Shown: positions 24,531-32,477 of the stretch, piece by piece | Numbering within the stretch: position 1 is the stretch's first letter | How the letters are laid out: each line of letters opens with the position of its first letter | Assembly: GCF_009755605.1 (NCBI RefSeq) | Contig: NZ_WPNZ01000041.1 | Location: 1-39,890, forward strand | Reading direction: 5' to 3' | Length of the DNA stretch: 39,890 nucleotides | From: Streptomyces typhae | GTDB lineage: Bacteria > Actinomycetota > Actinomycetes > Streptomycetales > Streptomycetaceae | Program-made: the position numbers and the translations under genes | The notes under the pieces: model-generated | Database searches by the model: none | The model's input: the letters and a program-made list of their open reading frames with translations, nothing else | Told to the model about the DNA's origin: nothing

Positions 24531-25903
24531 CTGCGGCCGTCCTCGGGGTCGCCGGGCACGGGCGGGGGCTGGGCGCGTGCCGAGTCGCTGACCCGGATGA
24601 GCAGCGCCACGATGATCCAGTTGGTGACGACGGACGAGCCGCCCTGCGCCAGGAACGGCATGGCCATGCCCGTGAGCGGGATGAGTCCCATGACCCCGCC
24701 CGCGATCACGAACACCTGGAGCGCCACGATCGACGCCAGGCCGATCGCGAGCAGCCGCCCGAACGGGTCACGCAGCGCGAGCCCGGCCCGGTAGCCGCGC
24801 TCCACGAGCAGGGCGTACAGGAGGAAGATCGCCGAGAGGCCGGTGAGCCCCAGCTCCTCGCCCGCCGTCGCCAGGATGAAGTCCGACTTGGCGGCGAAGC
24901 CGATGAGGACGGAGTGCCCGAGGCCGAGCCCGGTGCCGAGCATGCCGCCCGCCGCGAACGCGAACAGCGACTGGGCGAGCTGGCCCGGTCCGCGACCCGC
25001 GTCGATGGACGCGAAGGGGTGCAGCCAGTCCTGCACCCTGCTGTGCACGTGCGGTTCGAGCGAGCCCACGGCGAACGCGCCCACCGCCGCGAGCAGCAGG
25101 CCGACGGCGATCCACCCGGTGCGCCCGGTGGCGACGTACAGCAGGATCACGAACAGTCCGAAGAACAGCAGCGAGGTGCCGAGGTCGCGCTCCAGGACCA
25201 GGACGCCGACGCTCAGCAGCCAGATCGCCACGATCGGCCCGAGCACCCGGCCCGTGGGCAGTTGCATCCGGGTGAGACGCCATACGGTGCGGCCGGAGTA
25301 CGCGAGCGCGGTGCGGTTGGCCGCGAGGTACCCGGCGAAGAACACCGCGAGCAGGATTTTGGCGAACTCGCCGGGCTGGAAGGAGAATCCGCCGATCCGG
25401 ATCCAGATACGGGCACCGTTCACCGCGGGGAAGAAGATCGGCACGATCATGAGGACGAGGGCGGTGACCACCGACAGATAGGCGTAGCGGCACAGCAGGC
25501 GGTGGTCGCGCAGGAGCAGCACGACGGCGATGAACAGCGCGACGCCCACCGTCGACCAGATCAGCTGGGCGGGCGCCGCGCGGTCGCCGGGAGTCTCCAG
25601 GTCGAGCCGGTAGATCAGCACCAGACCGAGCCCGTTGAGCAGCACGGCGATGGGAAGCAGCAGCGGGTCGGCGTACGGGGCGCGCAGCCGGACCGCCACA
25701 TGGGCGAGCAGGGCGAGCACCCCGAGCCCGGCGCCGTAACCGGCGGCGCCGGGCGGGACGGCGCCGTCGCGGGCCAGACCCACCTCGCAGTAGCCGTACA
25801 CGGACAGGAGCACGGCCACGACGATCAGTGCGAGTTCGGTGCCACGGCGCCGCGGGACACGGACAGCGGGGACGGGGGTGGACTCCGCTGCTGTTCCGGT
25901 CAT
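24527..25903 (-). CDS. rodA: SEDS-family peptidoglycan glycosyltransferase (RodA/FtsW/SpoVE)
   Basis: A 458-aa polytopic protein with about ten or more membrane helices. SEDS landmarks are present: AQLIWSTVGVALFIAVVLLL, the conserved GGFSFQPGEFAKILLAVFFAGYL segment, LGTSLLFFGLFVILLYVATGR, and the C-terminal GVMGLIPLTGMAMPFLAQGGSS. SEDS proteins polymerise lipid II into glycan strands together with a class B PBP, here the overlapping pbpA. The start is ATG 25903. It is the first gene of a two-gene operon. Whether it serves elongation, septation or sporulation is not visible from sequence. Confidence 0.94.
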   Translation of the reverse strand: MTGTAAESTPVPAVRVPRRRGTELALIVVAVLLSVYGYCEVGLARDGAVPPGAAGYGAGLGVLALLAHVAVRLRAPYADPLLLPIAVLLNGLGLVLIYRLDLETPGDRAAPAQLIWSTVGVALFIAVVLLLRDHRLLCRYAYLSVVTALVLMIVPIFFPAVNGARIWIRIGGFSFQPGEFAKILLAVFFAGYLAANRTALAYSGRTVWRLTRMQLPTGRVLGPIVAIWLLSVGVLVLERDLGTSLLFFGLFVILLYVATGRTGWIAVGLLLAAVGAFAVGSLEPHVHSRVQDWLHPFASIDAGRGPGQLAQSLFAFAAGGMLGTGLGLGHSVLIGFAAKSDFILATAGEELGLTGLSAIFLLYALLVERGYRAGLALRDPFGRLLAIGLASIVALQVFVIAGGVMGLIPLTGMAMPFLAQGGSSVVTNWIIVALLIRVSDSARAQPPPVPGDPEDGRR

Positions 25904-25983
25904 GTCCGGAACGTAGCAAGCGCTGGGTCCGATGTCCGGTTATGTCGCCGGTGTCCTGCGGGGGCGTCGGCCTCGGTACGGGG

Positions 25984-26349
25984 TCAGCACCAGCGCGGTG
26001 CGGGCCCGATGTTGGCGATGTAGTGCGCGGCGCCCCACGCCCAGGTGCCGTCCGTGAGGAGGTACCAGCGGTCGTTGTGGTGCACGTACTGGCCGCGCGC
26101 CTTGCAGAAGATGTGCACGACCTTGCCGTGCGGCTCGTGCCGGACGACCTTGCTGCCCCGGGTCGGCGAGTCGCGCAGGAGCAGCCCACCCTTGGCGGTG
26201 ATCCGCCCCTTGTAGACCGGCGCGTCGTTGTTCGCGGCGTCGGCGACGGCGGCGGGCGCGGCGGTCAGGACGGTGGCGGCGGCGAGGGCGCCGCCGGCCA
26301 GGGCTATGGAGAGACGGGTGGCGACGGAGGGGCGGGGACGAAGGGCCAT
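25984..26349 (-). CDS. Small secreted SH3-like protein
   Basis: A 121-aa exported protein. The signal peptide is RLSIALAGGALAAATVLTAAPAAVADA (about 12-38). The mature part is one bacterial SH3-like domain: YKGRITAKGGLLLRDSPTRGSKVVRHEPHGKVVHIFCKARGQYVHHNDRWYLLTDGTWAWGAAHYIANIG, with two Cys residues that may pair. Such domains often bind the cell wall. The start at 26349 has AGGAGG at ideal distance; a longer frame upstream lacks a signal at its start. It lies 80 bp before rodA on the same strand, so it could share the operon's promoter. Function unknown. Confidence 0.9.
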   Translation of the reverse strand: MALRPRPSVATRLSIALAGGALAAATVLTAAPAAVADAANNDAPVYKGRITAKGGLLLRDSPTRGSKVVRHEPHGKVVHIFCKARGQYVHHNDRWYLLTDGTWAWGAAHYIANIGPAPRWC

Positions 26350-26518
26350 CGGGGCCTCCTGAGCAGAGGAGCGGGAAGCGGCCGAGTACGACCTGGCATG
26401 GCCTGGAAAGGTCGAACCAATGCCGCAAATGCACACTAAAAGCGCCCTGCTGTGTGCGCAAAAGGTCACAGCCGGTCAGCCGTATCCGTAGGCCCGCCCC
26501 GGCCCGCCGGTGGCCCCG

Positions 26519-28057
26519 CTAGGCCCCGGCAGGGCTCGATCCGGTCGGCACGGCGTCGTCGCCGCCCGGCTCCTCGTACGGAAGGGTGAGAACCGCCACC
26601 GCCCCCGTGCCCCGCGTCGCGTTGGAGAACACCAGGCGCGCTCCCACCACCCTGGCCTGCCCGAGGGCGATGGTGAGCCCGAGGCCGTGCCCCTTGCTCG
26701 TGCCCTCGGTGCGGAACCGCTGCGGCCCGTGGTCGACCAGGTAGCCGGGGAAGCCGGGGCCGTGGTCCCGCACGGTGATGACGGGGCCGTCCACCGTCAG
26801 GGTCACCGGCGCCGCCCCGTGCTTCAGCGCGTTGCCGACGAGATTGCCGAGCACCCGCTCGAGGCGCCGCCCGTCGGTGTCCACCACGATGTCCCGCACG
26901 ATCCGCAGGTCCACCTCGGCGCCCGAAGCGCGCACCACGCGCTCGGCCAGTGGAGCGAGCCGGACCGCGTCGAACTCCACGCGCTCGCTGCGCGCGTCGA
27001 GGCGGGAGATCTCCAGGAGGTCCTCGGTGAGCGTGCGCAGCGTCGACACCCGGTCCCGCACCAGTTCGGTGGGGCGGCCCGGCGGCAGCAGTTCGGCGGC
27101 CGCGTGCAGCCCGGTCAGGGGGGTGCGCAGTTCGTGCGCGACATCCGCCGTGAACCGCTGCTCGCTCAGGAGCTTGCCCTGCAGCGACGAGGCCATCGTG
27201 TCCAGGGCGCCGGAGACCGTGGCCACCTCGTCCTGGTGGCGGTCGGCGTCCCGGGTGCGCGGGTCGTGCACGCGCGCGTCCAGGTCGCCCGCGCTGATGC
27301 GGCGCGCGACCCGCGCCGTCAGATGCAGGCGCCGCGTCACGCGCGTCACCGCGAACGCGCCGACCAGCAGCGTCGCCCCGATCGCGAGCACGGACGAGCC
27401 GAGGATGGCCCGGTCGAGCCCGTCGATGGTGCGGGCCCCCTGCGCGTAGTCCACCTGGACCGCTATCGCGCGCCCGCCGTCGGCGGGTCCGGCCGCCCAC
27501 ACCGTCGGCCGCTCGTCGTGGTCGCCGACCATCGTGCCGCGCTCCCCGCCCACCGCCAGGTCGCGCAGCGGCCCCGGCAGGCCCGGCGGGTCGATGCCCG
27601 CGCCGGGGCCGAGCCGCCCGCCCGCCTCGTACTGCTCGGTGGCGTCGTCGAGCCGGGTCAGGGCGCGGTCGCGGGCCTGCCCCACGGTCTGGTTGGTCAC
27701 CGCGACGTGCACGAGGACGCCGAGCAGCGCCGCGAGCGCGCAGCACATCACGGCGATGAACACCGCCGCCTTCCAGGCGAGGGTCGCCGTCCAGGCGGGC
27801 AGCCGGAGCGGCAGCCGGAGCGGGCGTGCCGGGCGCGTCGGACGCGTCGGGCGCGTCGGGCGCGTCGGGCGCGGAAGGCGCCGCAGGAAGCCGCGGGTTC
27901 GCGACAGCGCGGCCTCGGGCTCGGAGGCCTCGGGCTCGGAGGCCCCGGGCTCGGTGGACTCGGGCTCGGTGGACTCGGGTCGGGAGGCCCCGGGTCGGGA
28001 GGCCCCGGGTCGGGAGGCCCCGGGTCGGGAGGCCCCGGGTTCCGGGCGGGCGTTCAC
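26519..28057 (-). CDS. Orphan sensor histidine kinase with repeat-rich N-terminus
   Basis: A 512-aa kinase. The first ~85 residues are disordered repeats (GASRP x4, ESTEP, then PTR x4). TM1 is at ~95-118, an extracellular domain at ~119-215 and TM2 at ~217-238. HAMP follows, then His308 in VAHELRTPL, N-box GNLVGNALKHG (Asn409) and G boxes DHGPGFPG and GHGLGLTIA. The gene's GTG overlaps the stop of the lipoprotein gene upstream (GTGA), so the two are translationally coupled. No response regulator gene is adjacent. The lipoprotein-kinase order recalls CseA-CseC in Streptomyces cell-envelope signalling, and a similar role is inferred. Partners must be encoded elsewhere. Confidence 0.92.
   Translation of the reverse strand: MNARPEPGASRPGASRPGASRPGASRPESTEPESTEPGASEPEASEPEAALSRTRGFLRRLPRPTRPTRPTRPTRPARPLRLPLRLPAWTATLAWKAAVFIAVMCCALAALLGVLVHVAVTNQTVGQARDRALTRLDDATEQYEAGGRLGPGAGIDPPGLPGPLRDLAVGGERGTMVGDHDERPTVWAAGPADGGRAIAVQVDYAQGARTIDGLDRAILGSSVLAIGATLLVGAFAVTRVTRRLHLTARVARRISAGDLDARVHDPRTRDADRHQDEVATVSGALDTMASSLQGKLLSEQRFTADVAHELRTPLTGLHAAAELLPPGRPTELVRDRVSTLRTLTEDLLEISRLDARSERVEFDAVRLAPLAERVVRASGAEVDLRIVRDIVVDTDGRRLERVLGNLVGNALKHGAAPVTLTVDGPVITVRDHGPGFPGYLVDHGPQRFRTEGTSKGHGLGLTIALGQARVVGARLVFSNATRGTGAVAVLTLPYEEPGGDDAVPTGSSPAGA
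27835..28035. repeat. Repeat blocks in the orphan kinase gene
   Basis: A 15-bp unit CGGGTCGGGAGGCCC (plus strand) is repeated exactly at 27976, 27991, 28006 and 28021, with degenerate copies from about 27910. A separate 9-bp block GCGTCGGGC occurs at about 27835-27873. Both keep the reading frame of the kinase (GASRP and PTR repeats). Confidence 0.9.
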
Positions 28058-28959
28058 GAGCCTCCGCCCGTGCCGCCGTCATCGCCGCCGCCGTCGCCGC
28101 CGTTGTCTCCGCCGCCCGCCTCCGGCGTGGACCTGCGGCTCTCGCCGGGGGCGGGCACGCCGGGGGCGGAGGTCTCCCCGGGGCCCTGCGCGGGCTCCGG
28201 GGCCTCGGTCAGGGCGGGCACCTGGCTACGGGCGCCCTTGGGCCGCGGCGCGTCCGACGAGCGCAGGATCTCGTCGCGGGTGGGCAGCATCGCGCGCTGG
28301 TGCCGGTCCCAGGACCAGGCCGTGCGGTACTCGTACCCGGGGATGCCGGAGACGGCGCGCACCACCAGGGCGCGCCCGGCGAGCTCGACGCCGAGCACCG
28401 CGTCGGACGTGCCCATGATCTGGGTGAGGAGCCCCTTCTCCATCGCGTACACGCGGACGGCGAGCTGCTCCTCGGGCATGCGGATGCCGATGACGAGGTC
28501 GTCCTTCCCGTCACCGGTGAAATCGCGGTAGTACGCCTTCAGGACCGGGCAGTCCCCGGACCGTTCGCCACAGTCCTTCAGGGCCTTGACCGTCTCCTTG
28601 TAGAGCGCGTCGGGACCGCTGTAGACATCGGGGTTCGCGGCCACCTCCGCCCTGACGACGGCGAGGGGATCGACCTTGTGCAGATCACCGCCGGGCACCC
28701 GGACGCCCTCGACCACCTCGGTGTCGGCCTCGCCGTAGTCACCGACGGGCGAGGACGCGGGCGGCAGGTCGGGCCACAGCCGCGTCGGGCCGACGGCCGT
28801 CGGGGTGGTGCCCGCGCCGCGCAGGTCGCCCGGGTCGCCGCAGCCCGCGAGGGCGGCCACGGACAGCACGAGGACCGCGGCGGCGCCGGGCGCGCCGCGG
28901 CGCGCCGGGCTGCGGTGGCGCACCGGCCTGCGACTGCGCGGCCTGCGGCTGCGGTTCAA
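28054..28959 (-). CDS. Lipoprotein with Asp-rich calcium-loop-like motif, partner of the orphan kinase
   Basis: A 301-aa exported lipoprotein. After a very Arg-rich start, the signal ends in the lipobox VAALAGC (Cys ~39). The mature domain includes AYYRDFTGDGKDDLVIGIRM, an FG-GAP/EF-like loop (DxTGDGxDD), then a Cys pair in LKDCGERSGDCPVLKAYY. The C-terminus is Gly/Asp-rich (GGGDNGGDGGGDDGG). The TTG at 28959 is the best start because GCAGGAG lies 7 bases upstream; a longer frame to 29058 runs into the sortase remnant. It overlaps the kinase gene by GTGA, so it is likely an accessory envelope sensor for that kinase, by analogy to CseA (inference). Confidence 0.87.
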   Translation of the reverse strand: MNRSRRPRSRRPVRHRSPARRGAPGAAAVLVLSVAALAGCGDPGDLRGAGTTPTAVGPTRLWPDLPPASSPVGDYGEADTEVVEGVRVPGGDLHKVDPLAVVRAEVAANPDVYSGPDALYKETVKALKDCGERSGDCPVLKAYYRDFTGDGKDDLVIGIRMPEEQLAVRVYAMEKGLLTQIMGTSDAVLGVELAGRALVVRAVSGIPGYEYRTAWSWDRHQRAMLPTRDEILRSSDAPRPKGARSQVPALTEAPEPAQGPGETSAPGVPAPGESRRSTPEAGGGDNGGDGGGDDGGTGGGS

Positions 28960-28990
28960 CTGGCACTCCTGCTCGCGGGTGCGGCCTTCT

Positions 28991-29164
28991 TCACCGTACG
29001 AGGTCGGCGTAGAGGATGATGTTGTCGGTCCGGTGACCGTCCTTGAGGGGGCCGCCACAGGTCACGAGGCGCAGCTCCGGCCGGTCGGTCGCCCCGTACA
29101 CCTTATGGGTTGGAAAGTCTTCCTTGTCGACCTGCTGGACCTCACGGACCCGGAACGCCGCCAT
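28991..29164 (-). pseudogene. C-terminal remnant of a class E/F sortase
   Basis: The last 57 codons of a sortase remain: FRVREVQQVDKEDFPTHKVYG, then ELRLVTCGG with the active-site Cys (about residue 36 of the fragment), and HRTDNIILYADLV with the catalytic Arg. The catalytic His region, membrane anchor and all upstream beta strands are missing. The open frame continues upstream to 29893, but there it is only the antisense of the gene at 29444 and has no sortase similarity. A weakly sortase-like NPAFLVAGG lies in another frame just upstream, hinting at a frameshift before the deletion. This is a decayed gene, not a functional transpeptidase. Confidence 0.75.
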
Positions 29165-29443
29165 GCCCCGCCCGCCACGAGGAACGCCGGGTTCGTGGCG
29201 GCGTTCATACCCTCCGCGCCCGCCCTCAAGACCCGGCGGCCCTGCAACAGGGGGCCACAGCTGTGCGGGCGGTGCCGTCACGGGACGGGGGACGACATGG
29301 CGCGCGGACCGGCCCGGGGTGGCGAACGCAGGGCGAATGGGCGTCAACTTCTGTGTGTGGCAACCAGCTTCTTGCCGGAGCGCCGTCCGGGCTGCTCCCA
29401 TGGTCATGGGGTGTTGGACCATGGGGACGTGGGGTGATGGGGC

Positions 29444-30253
29444 ATGAGCGGACTGCGCGTCGTACCGGCGTGGCGGCACGGACACGAGCGGCTCTACGTC
29501 TGCCGGACGGACGGCAGGAGCGTGGCCTGGTACGACCGGGACACCGCCCGGGTGAACCTGTTGAACGCCGACCGCGAGGCGGACGTCCTCGACGCCCTCG
29601 CGCCGTTCCTGACGGGGAACGTCACGGTGGGGCCGCCTCCCGTGCCCACCCCCGCGGAGCTGGCCAGGCTCACGCTCCACCCGGACGACGACCTCGCGCC
29701 GAACCGGCCGGGGGAGGCCCTGCGCATCGCCATCGACCGCGATCCGCCGCCCCCGCGCAGGCTGCGGTCCGATCCGCGGCACCGGGCACTCGCGGCCGAG
29801 ACGGCCGTGGGCGACGCCCTCGACCGCCTGGACGCGGTCGGCTGGCACGCGCTGCACTCGATCGGCCTGCCCGGCGGGACCCGGCTGCACCATCTGCTCA
29901 TCGGCCCCGGCGGCCTCTTCTGCGTACGGACACTGCCGGTGCGCAAGCAGCGCGTGCGGGTGGCCGACCCGATGGTGACGGTCGGGCGGAACCAGCCGGA
30001 ACCGCTGTTACGGGACCTGCGGGCGGACGCGGGACGGGCGTCGTTCGCGCTGACGGCGGAGGTGCGGGCGGTGCTCGTACCGGTGGGGGCGGCGGACGTG
30101 GACGTGGACGTGGAGGCGCCGCCCCGGGAGGTCCGCGTCCTGCTCGAACAGGACATCCCCGCGCTGGCCCGCGCGGGCGGCGTCCTCAAACCGGCGGACG
30201 TCGAGGCGCTGCACGCGCTGGCGCGGGACCGCAGGACGTGGCGGCGCATCTGA
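29444..30253 (+). CDS. NERD-like domain protein
   Basis: A 269-aa soluble protein. The middle (about 120-225) reads AAETAVGDALDRLDAVGWHALHSIGLPGGTRLHHLLIGPGGLFCVRT, matching the nuclease-related NERD fold (helix, strand, then a GPGGxFxVxT strand). The nuclease-type Lys/Glu pair is not clear, so catalysis is uncertain. The N-terminus (RVVPAWRHGHERLYVCRTDGRSVAWYDRDTARVNLL) is typical of streptomycete relatives. ATG 29444 is preceded by GGGGTGATGGGGC. It is convergent with the LigD-like gene, with 23 bp between, and a DNA-repair or DNA-processing role is possible but only by neighbourhood. Confidence 0.82.
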   Translation: MSGLRVVPAWRHGHERLYVCRTDGRSVAWYDRDTARVNLLNADREADVLDALAPFLTGNVTVGPPPVPTPAELARLTLHPDDDLAPNRPGEALRIAIDRDPPPPRRLRSDPRHRALAAETAVGDALDRLDAVGWHALHSIGLPGGTRLHHLLIGPGGLFCVRTLPVRKQRVRVADPMVTVGRNQPEPLLRDLRADAGRASFALTAEVRAVLVPVGAADVDVDVEAPPREVRVLLEQDIPALARAGGVLKPADVEALHALARDRRTWRRI

Positions 30254-30276
30254 GACCGGAGCACGGGCCCTGAGGG

Positions 30277-31179
30277 TCACCCGGCCGCCCCGGGCAGCGG
30301 CCGGGCCTGCTCCGGATCGAACAGCGGCGCGAGCAGATCCCCGTACCGGTCGAGGCGGGGTGCGATGTCCGGCGCGCGGAGGACCAGCGGGTCCGGGTCG
30401 CGGCGGTCGAGGCACTCCGCCACCTCGTCCCAGGTAACGGGTGCGGACACCGTGGGCTCGGGCCTGGCCCGCAGGGTGTAGGGCGTGGCGGTGGTCTTCG
30501 CCGCCGCGTTCTGGCTGAAGTCGACGAACACCTTCCGCGGCCGCAGGCTGCGCGTCATCCGGTGCACCACGAGCCGCGGCAGCGCCCGCTCGGCCTCCAC
30601 CGCGAGCTGCTTCGCGTACGCGGTGACGTCGGCGGACGCGACGGGCCGCAGCGGTACGAGCAGATGCAGCCCCTTGCTGCCGGACGTCTTGACGCAGGGC
30701 GCGAAGCCGTCCGCCGCGAGCCGCTCGCGCAGCCACAGCGCCGCCTCGCACGCCTGGACGACGTTCGCGGGCGGCCCGGGGTCGAGATCGAGCACGAGCC
30801 GGTCGGCGAGGCCCGGCGCGTCCGCGCGCCACTGCGGCGTATGGAACTCCGTGACCAGGTTGGCCGCCCACATCAGCGTCGGCAGGTCCTGTACGAGGAT
30901 CTGCCGGGTGGTCCCGTCCGACCGCACCACCTCGGCGGTGCGCACCCAGTCGGGTGTACCGGGGGGTACGTTCTTGGCGAAGAACTGCTGCCCGTCGGGT
31001 CCGTCGGGGAAGCGCAGGAAGGAGACGGGACGGTCCCGCAGATGGGGGAGCAGGGCTTCGGCGGCGGTGGCGTAGTAGTGCAGGACCTCGGCCTTGGTGA
31101 ATCCGCTCGCCCGGTACAGCACCTTGTCCAGATTGCTGAGCGAGAGCCGCCGCCCCTCCACCTCGGTGATGGGCGTCAT
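30277..31179 (-). CDS. ligD: LigD-type polymerase-domain protein (NHEJ primase-polymerase)
   Basis: A 300-aa stand-alone polymerase domain of the LigD/AEP family. It has LSNLDKVLYRASGFTKAEVLHYYATAAEALLPHL, RFPDGPDGQQFFAKN, the catalytic acid pair in RLVLDLDPGPP, KTSGSKGLHLLVPL with the conserved Ser/His, and RKVFVDFSQNAAAKTTATPYTLRARP. There is no ligase or phosphoesterase domain, so the ligase must be separate. The enzyme fills and extends broken ends with Ku during non-homologous end joining. It starts at ATG 31179 and is divergent from ku with 82 bp between, a classical NHEJ arrangement in streptomycetes. Longer frames upstream run antisense into ku. Confidence 0.94.
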   Translation of the reverse strand: MTPITEVEGRRLSLSNLDKVLYRASGFTKAEVLHYYATAAEALLPHLRDRPVSFLRFPDGPDGQQFFAKNVPPGTPDWVRTAEVVRSDGTTRQILVQDLPTLMWAANLVTEFHTPQWRADAPGLADRLVLDLDPGPPANVVQACEAALWLRERLAADGFAPCVKTSGSKGLHLLVPLRPVASADVTAYAKQLAVEAERALPRLVVHRMTRSLRPRKVFVDFSQNAAAKTTATPYTLRARPEPTVSAPVTWDEVAECLDRRDPDPLVLRAPDIAPRLDRYGDLLAPLFDPEQARPLPGAAG

Positions 31180-31261
31180 ACGATGAGAATCCCATGAAAC
31201 CGGGGCAAAGCCACTGGCGAGCCCAGGTCGCGACCCATCCGCCCGCCGAAAGGTGCTCCCC

Positions 31262-32332
31262 ATGCGGTCCATCTGGAACGGCGCCGTCTCCTTCGGCATG
31301 GTCAACATCCCGATCAAGCTCATGAGCGCCACGGAGAACCACGCGGTCTCCTTCCGCCAGATCCACACCGAGGACGGCGGCCGCATCCGCTACCGCAAGG
31401 TGTGCGAGCTGGAGGACCACGAGGTGCCCACGGCCGAGATCGGCAAGGGGTACGAGGACGCGGACGGCTCGGTCGTCCCGATCACGGACGACGACCTGGC
31501 CTCGCTGCCGCTCCCGACCGCGAAGACCATCGAGATCGTCGCGTTCGTACCGGCCGACACGGTCGACCCGCTCCAGATGGACACCTCGTACTATCTGTCG
31601 GCCGACGGAGTACCGGCCGCCAAGCCGTACACGCTGCTCCGCGAGGCACTCAAGCGCAGCGAGAAGGTGGCCGTCGCCAGGTTCGCGCTGCGCGGGCGCG
31701 AACGGCTCGGCATGCTGCGCGTCGTCGACGACGTGATCGCCCTGCACGGCCTCCTGTGGCCGGACGAGATCCGCGCCGCCGACAGCGTCGGCCCGGACTC
31801 CGAGGTGAAGGTCCGCGACGCCGAGTTGGACCTGGCGGACGCGCTGATGGACACCCTCGGCGAGGTGGACCTGGACTCCCTGCACGACGACTACCGCGCC
31901 GCGGTGGAGGAGATGATCGCCGCCAAGGTCGAGGGCGGCGACACCGGCGCGCCCGAGCCCGCTGCGCAGGAGGGCGGCGGCAAGGTCATCGACCTGATGG
32001 CGGCCCTGGAGAACAGCGTCCGCGCGGCCCGCGGCGAGAAGCCCGACACGGATGCGTCCCGAGGGCGGGAAGCCGAGGTGACACCGATCCGCTCCCGCGG
32101 CTCCGACACGAAGAGCACGAAGAGCACGAAGAGCACTACGAAGAGCCCGACCCGCAAGTCGGCGCCGAGAACCCCCAAGGAGGTGGGCGGAAAGAAGTCG
32201 ACGGCGACGAAGAAGACGACCGCGAAGAAGGCGACGGCAGCTGGGAAGAAGACGACCGCGAAGAAGCCGACGGCAGCTGGGAAGTCGAAGACCGCGAAGA
32301 AGCCGACGCCACGGAAGAAGACATCGGCGTAA
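31262..32332 (+). CDS. ku: DNA end-binding protein Ku
   Basis: A 356-aa Ku protein. The Ku core (1-~255) includes MRSIWNGAVSFGMVNIPIKLMSAT, FRQIHTEDGGRIRYRKVCELEDHEV, PYTLLREALKRSEKVAVARFALRGRERLGMLR and the dimer/LigD-interaction end GGGKVIDLMAALENSVRAAR. The last ~90 residues are a Lys/Thr/Ala-rich tail like histone H1, partly built from 36-bp repeats (KKTTAKKATAAG). Long basic tails are known in some actinobacterial Ku proteins and help DNA binding. ATG 31262 has AAAGGTG upstream; an ATG three codons earlier is less likely. It is divergent from the ligD-like gene and may share its promoter region. Confidence 0.97.
   Translation: MRSIWNGAVSFGMVNIPIKLMSATENHAVSFRQIHTEDGGRIRYRKVCELEDHEVPTAEIGKGYEDADGSVVPITDDDLASLPLPTAKTIEIVAFVPADTVDPLQMDTSYYLSADGVPAAKPYTLLREALKRSEKVAVARFALRGRERLGMLRVVDDVIALHGLLWPDEIRAADSVGPDSEVKVRDAELDLADALMDTLGEVDLDSLHDDYRAAVEEMIAAKVEGGDTGAPEPAAQEGGGKVIDLMAALENSVRAARGEKPDTDASRGREAEVTPIRSRGSDTKSTKSTKSTTKSPTRKSAPRTPKEVGGKKSTATKKTTAKKATAAGKKTTAKKPTAAGKSKTAKKPTPRKKTSA
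32210..32308 (+). repeat. 36-bp tandem repeats in the Ku tail
   Basis: Units start at 32210 and 32246 with one mismatch, and a partial third starts at 32282. Each begins AAGAAGACGACCGCGAAGAAG and ends ACGGCAGCTGGG. They encode the basic KKTTAKKxTAAG tail. Confidence 0.9.
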
Positions 32333-32351
32333 GCGCCCCACGACGGTCCTT

Positions 32352-32434
32352 TACCGATACCGATACCGATACCGGTACCGGTACCGGTACGGACACCGGT
32401 GCGGTACGGGCACCGGTGCGGTACGGGCACCGGT
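32352..32434. repeat. Hexamer microsatellite and 17-bp repeats after ku
   Basis: TACCGA x3 then TACCGG x3 (32352-32387) are followed by two copies of CACCGGTGCGGTACGGG (32394, 32411) and a partial third. The block lies between the convergent ku and methyltransferase genes and is rich in the self-complementary ACCGGT, so it may also fold as a terminator. Confidence 0.9.
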
Positions 32435-32477
32435 GACGGCACTGGCACTCCCCGGGCACGGGCGGGGCGGCGCCGCC

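Noticed and set aside
28991..29893. A 300-codon frame read as a full-length sortase
   Set aside because: Only the last ~57 codons resemble a sortase; the remainder is antisense to the NERD-like gene.
30008..32341. A 777-codon minus-strand frame across ku and ligD
   Set aside because: It runs antisense to ku and out of frame through ligD; no recognisable protein.
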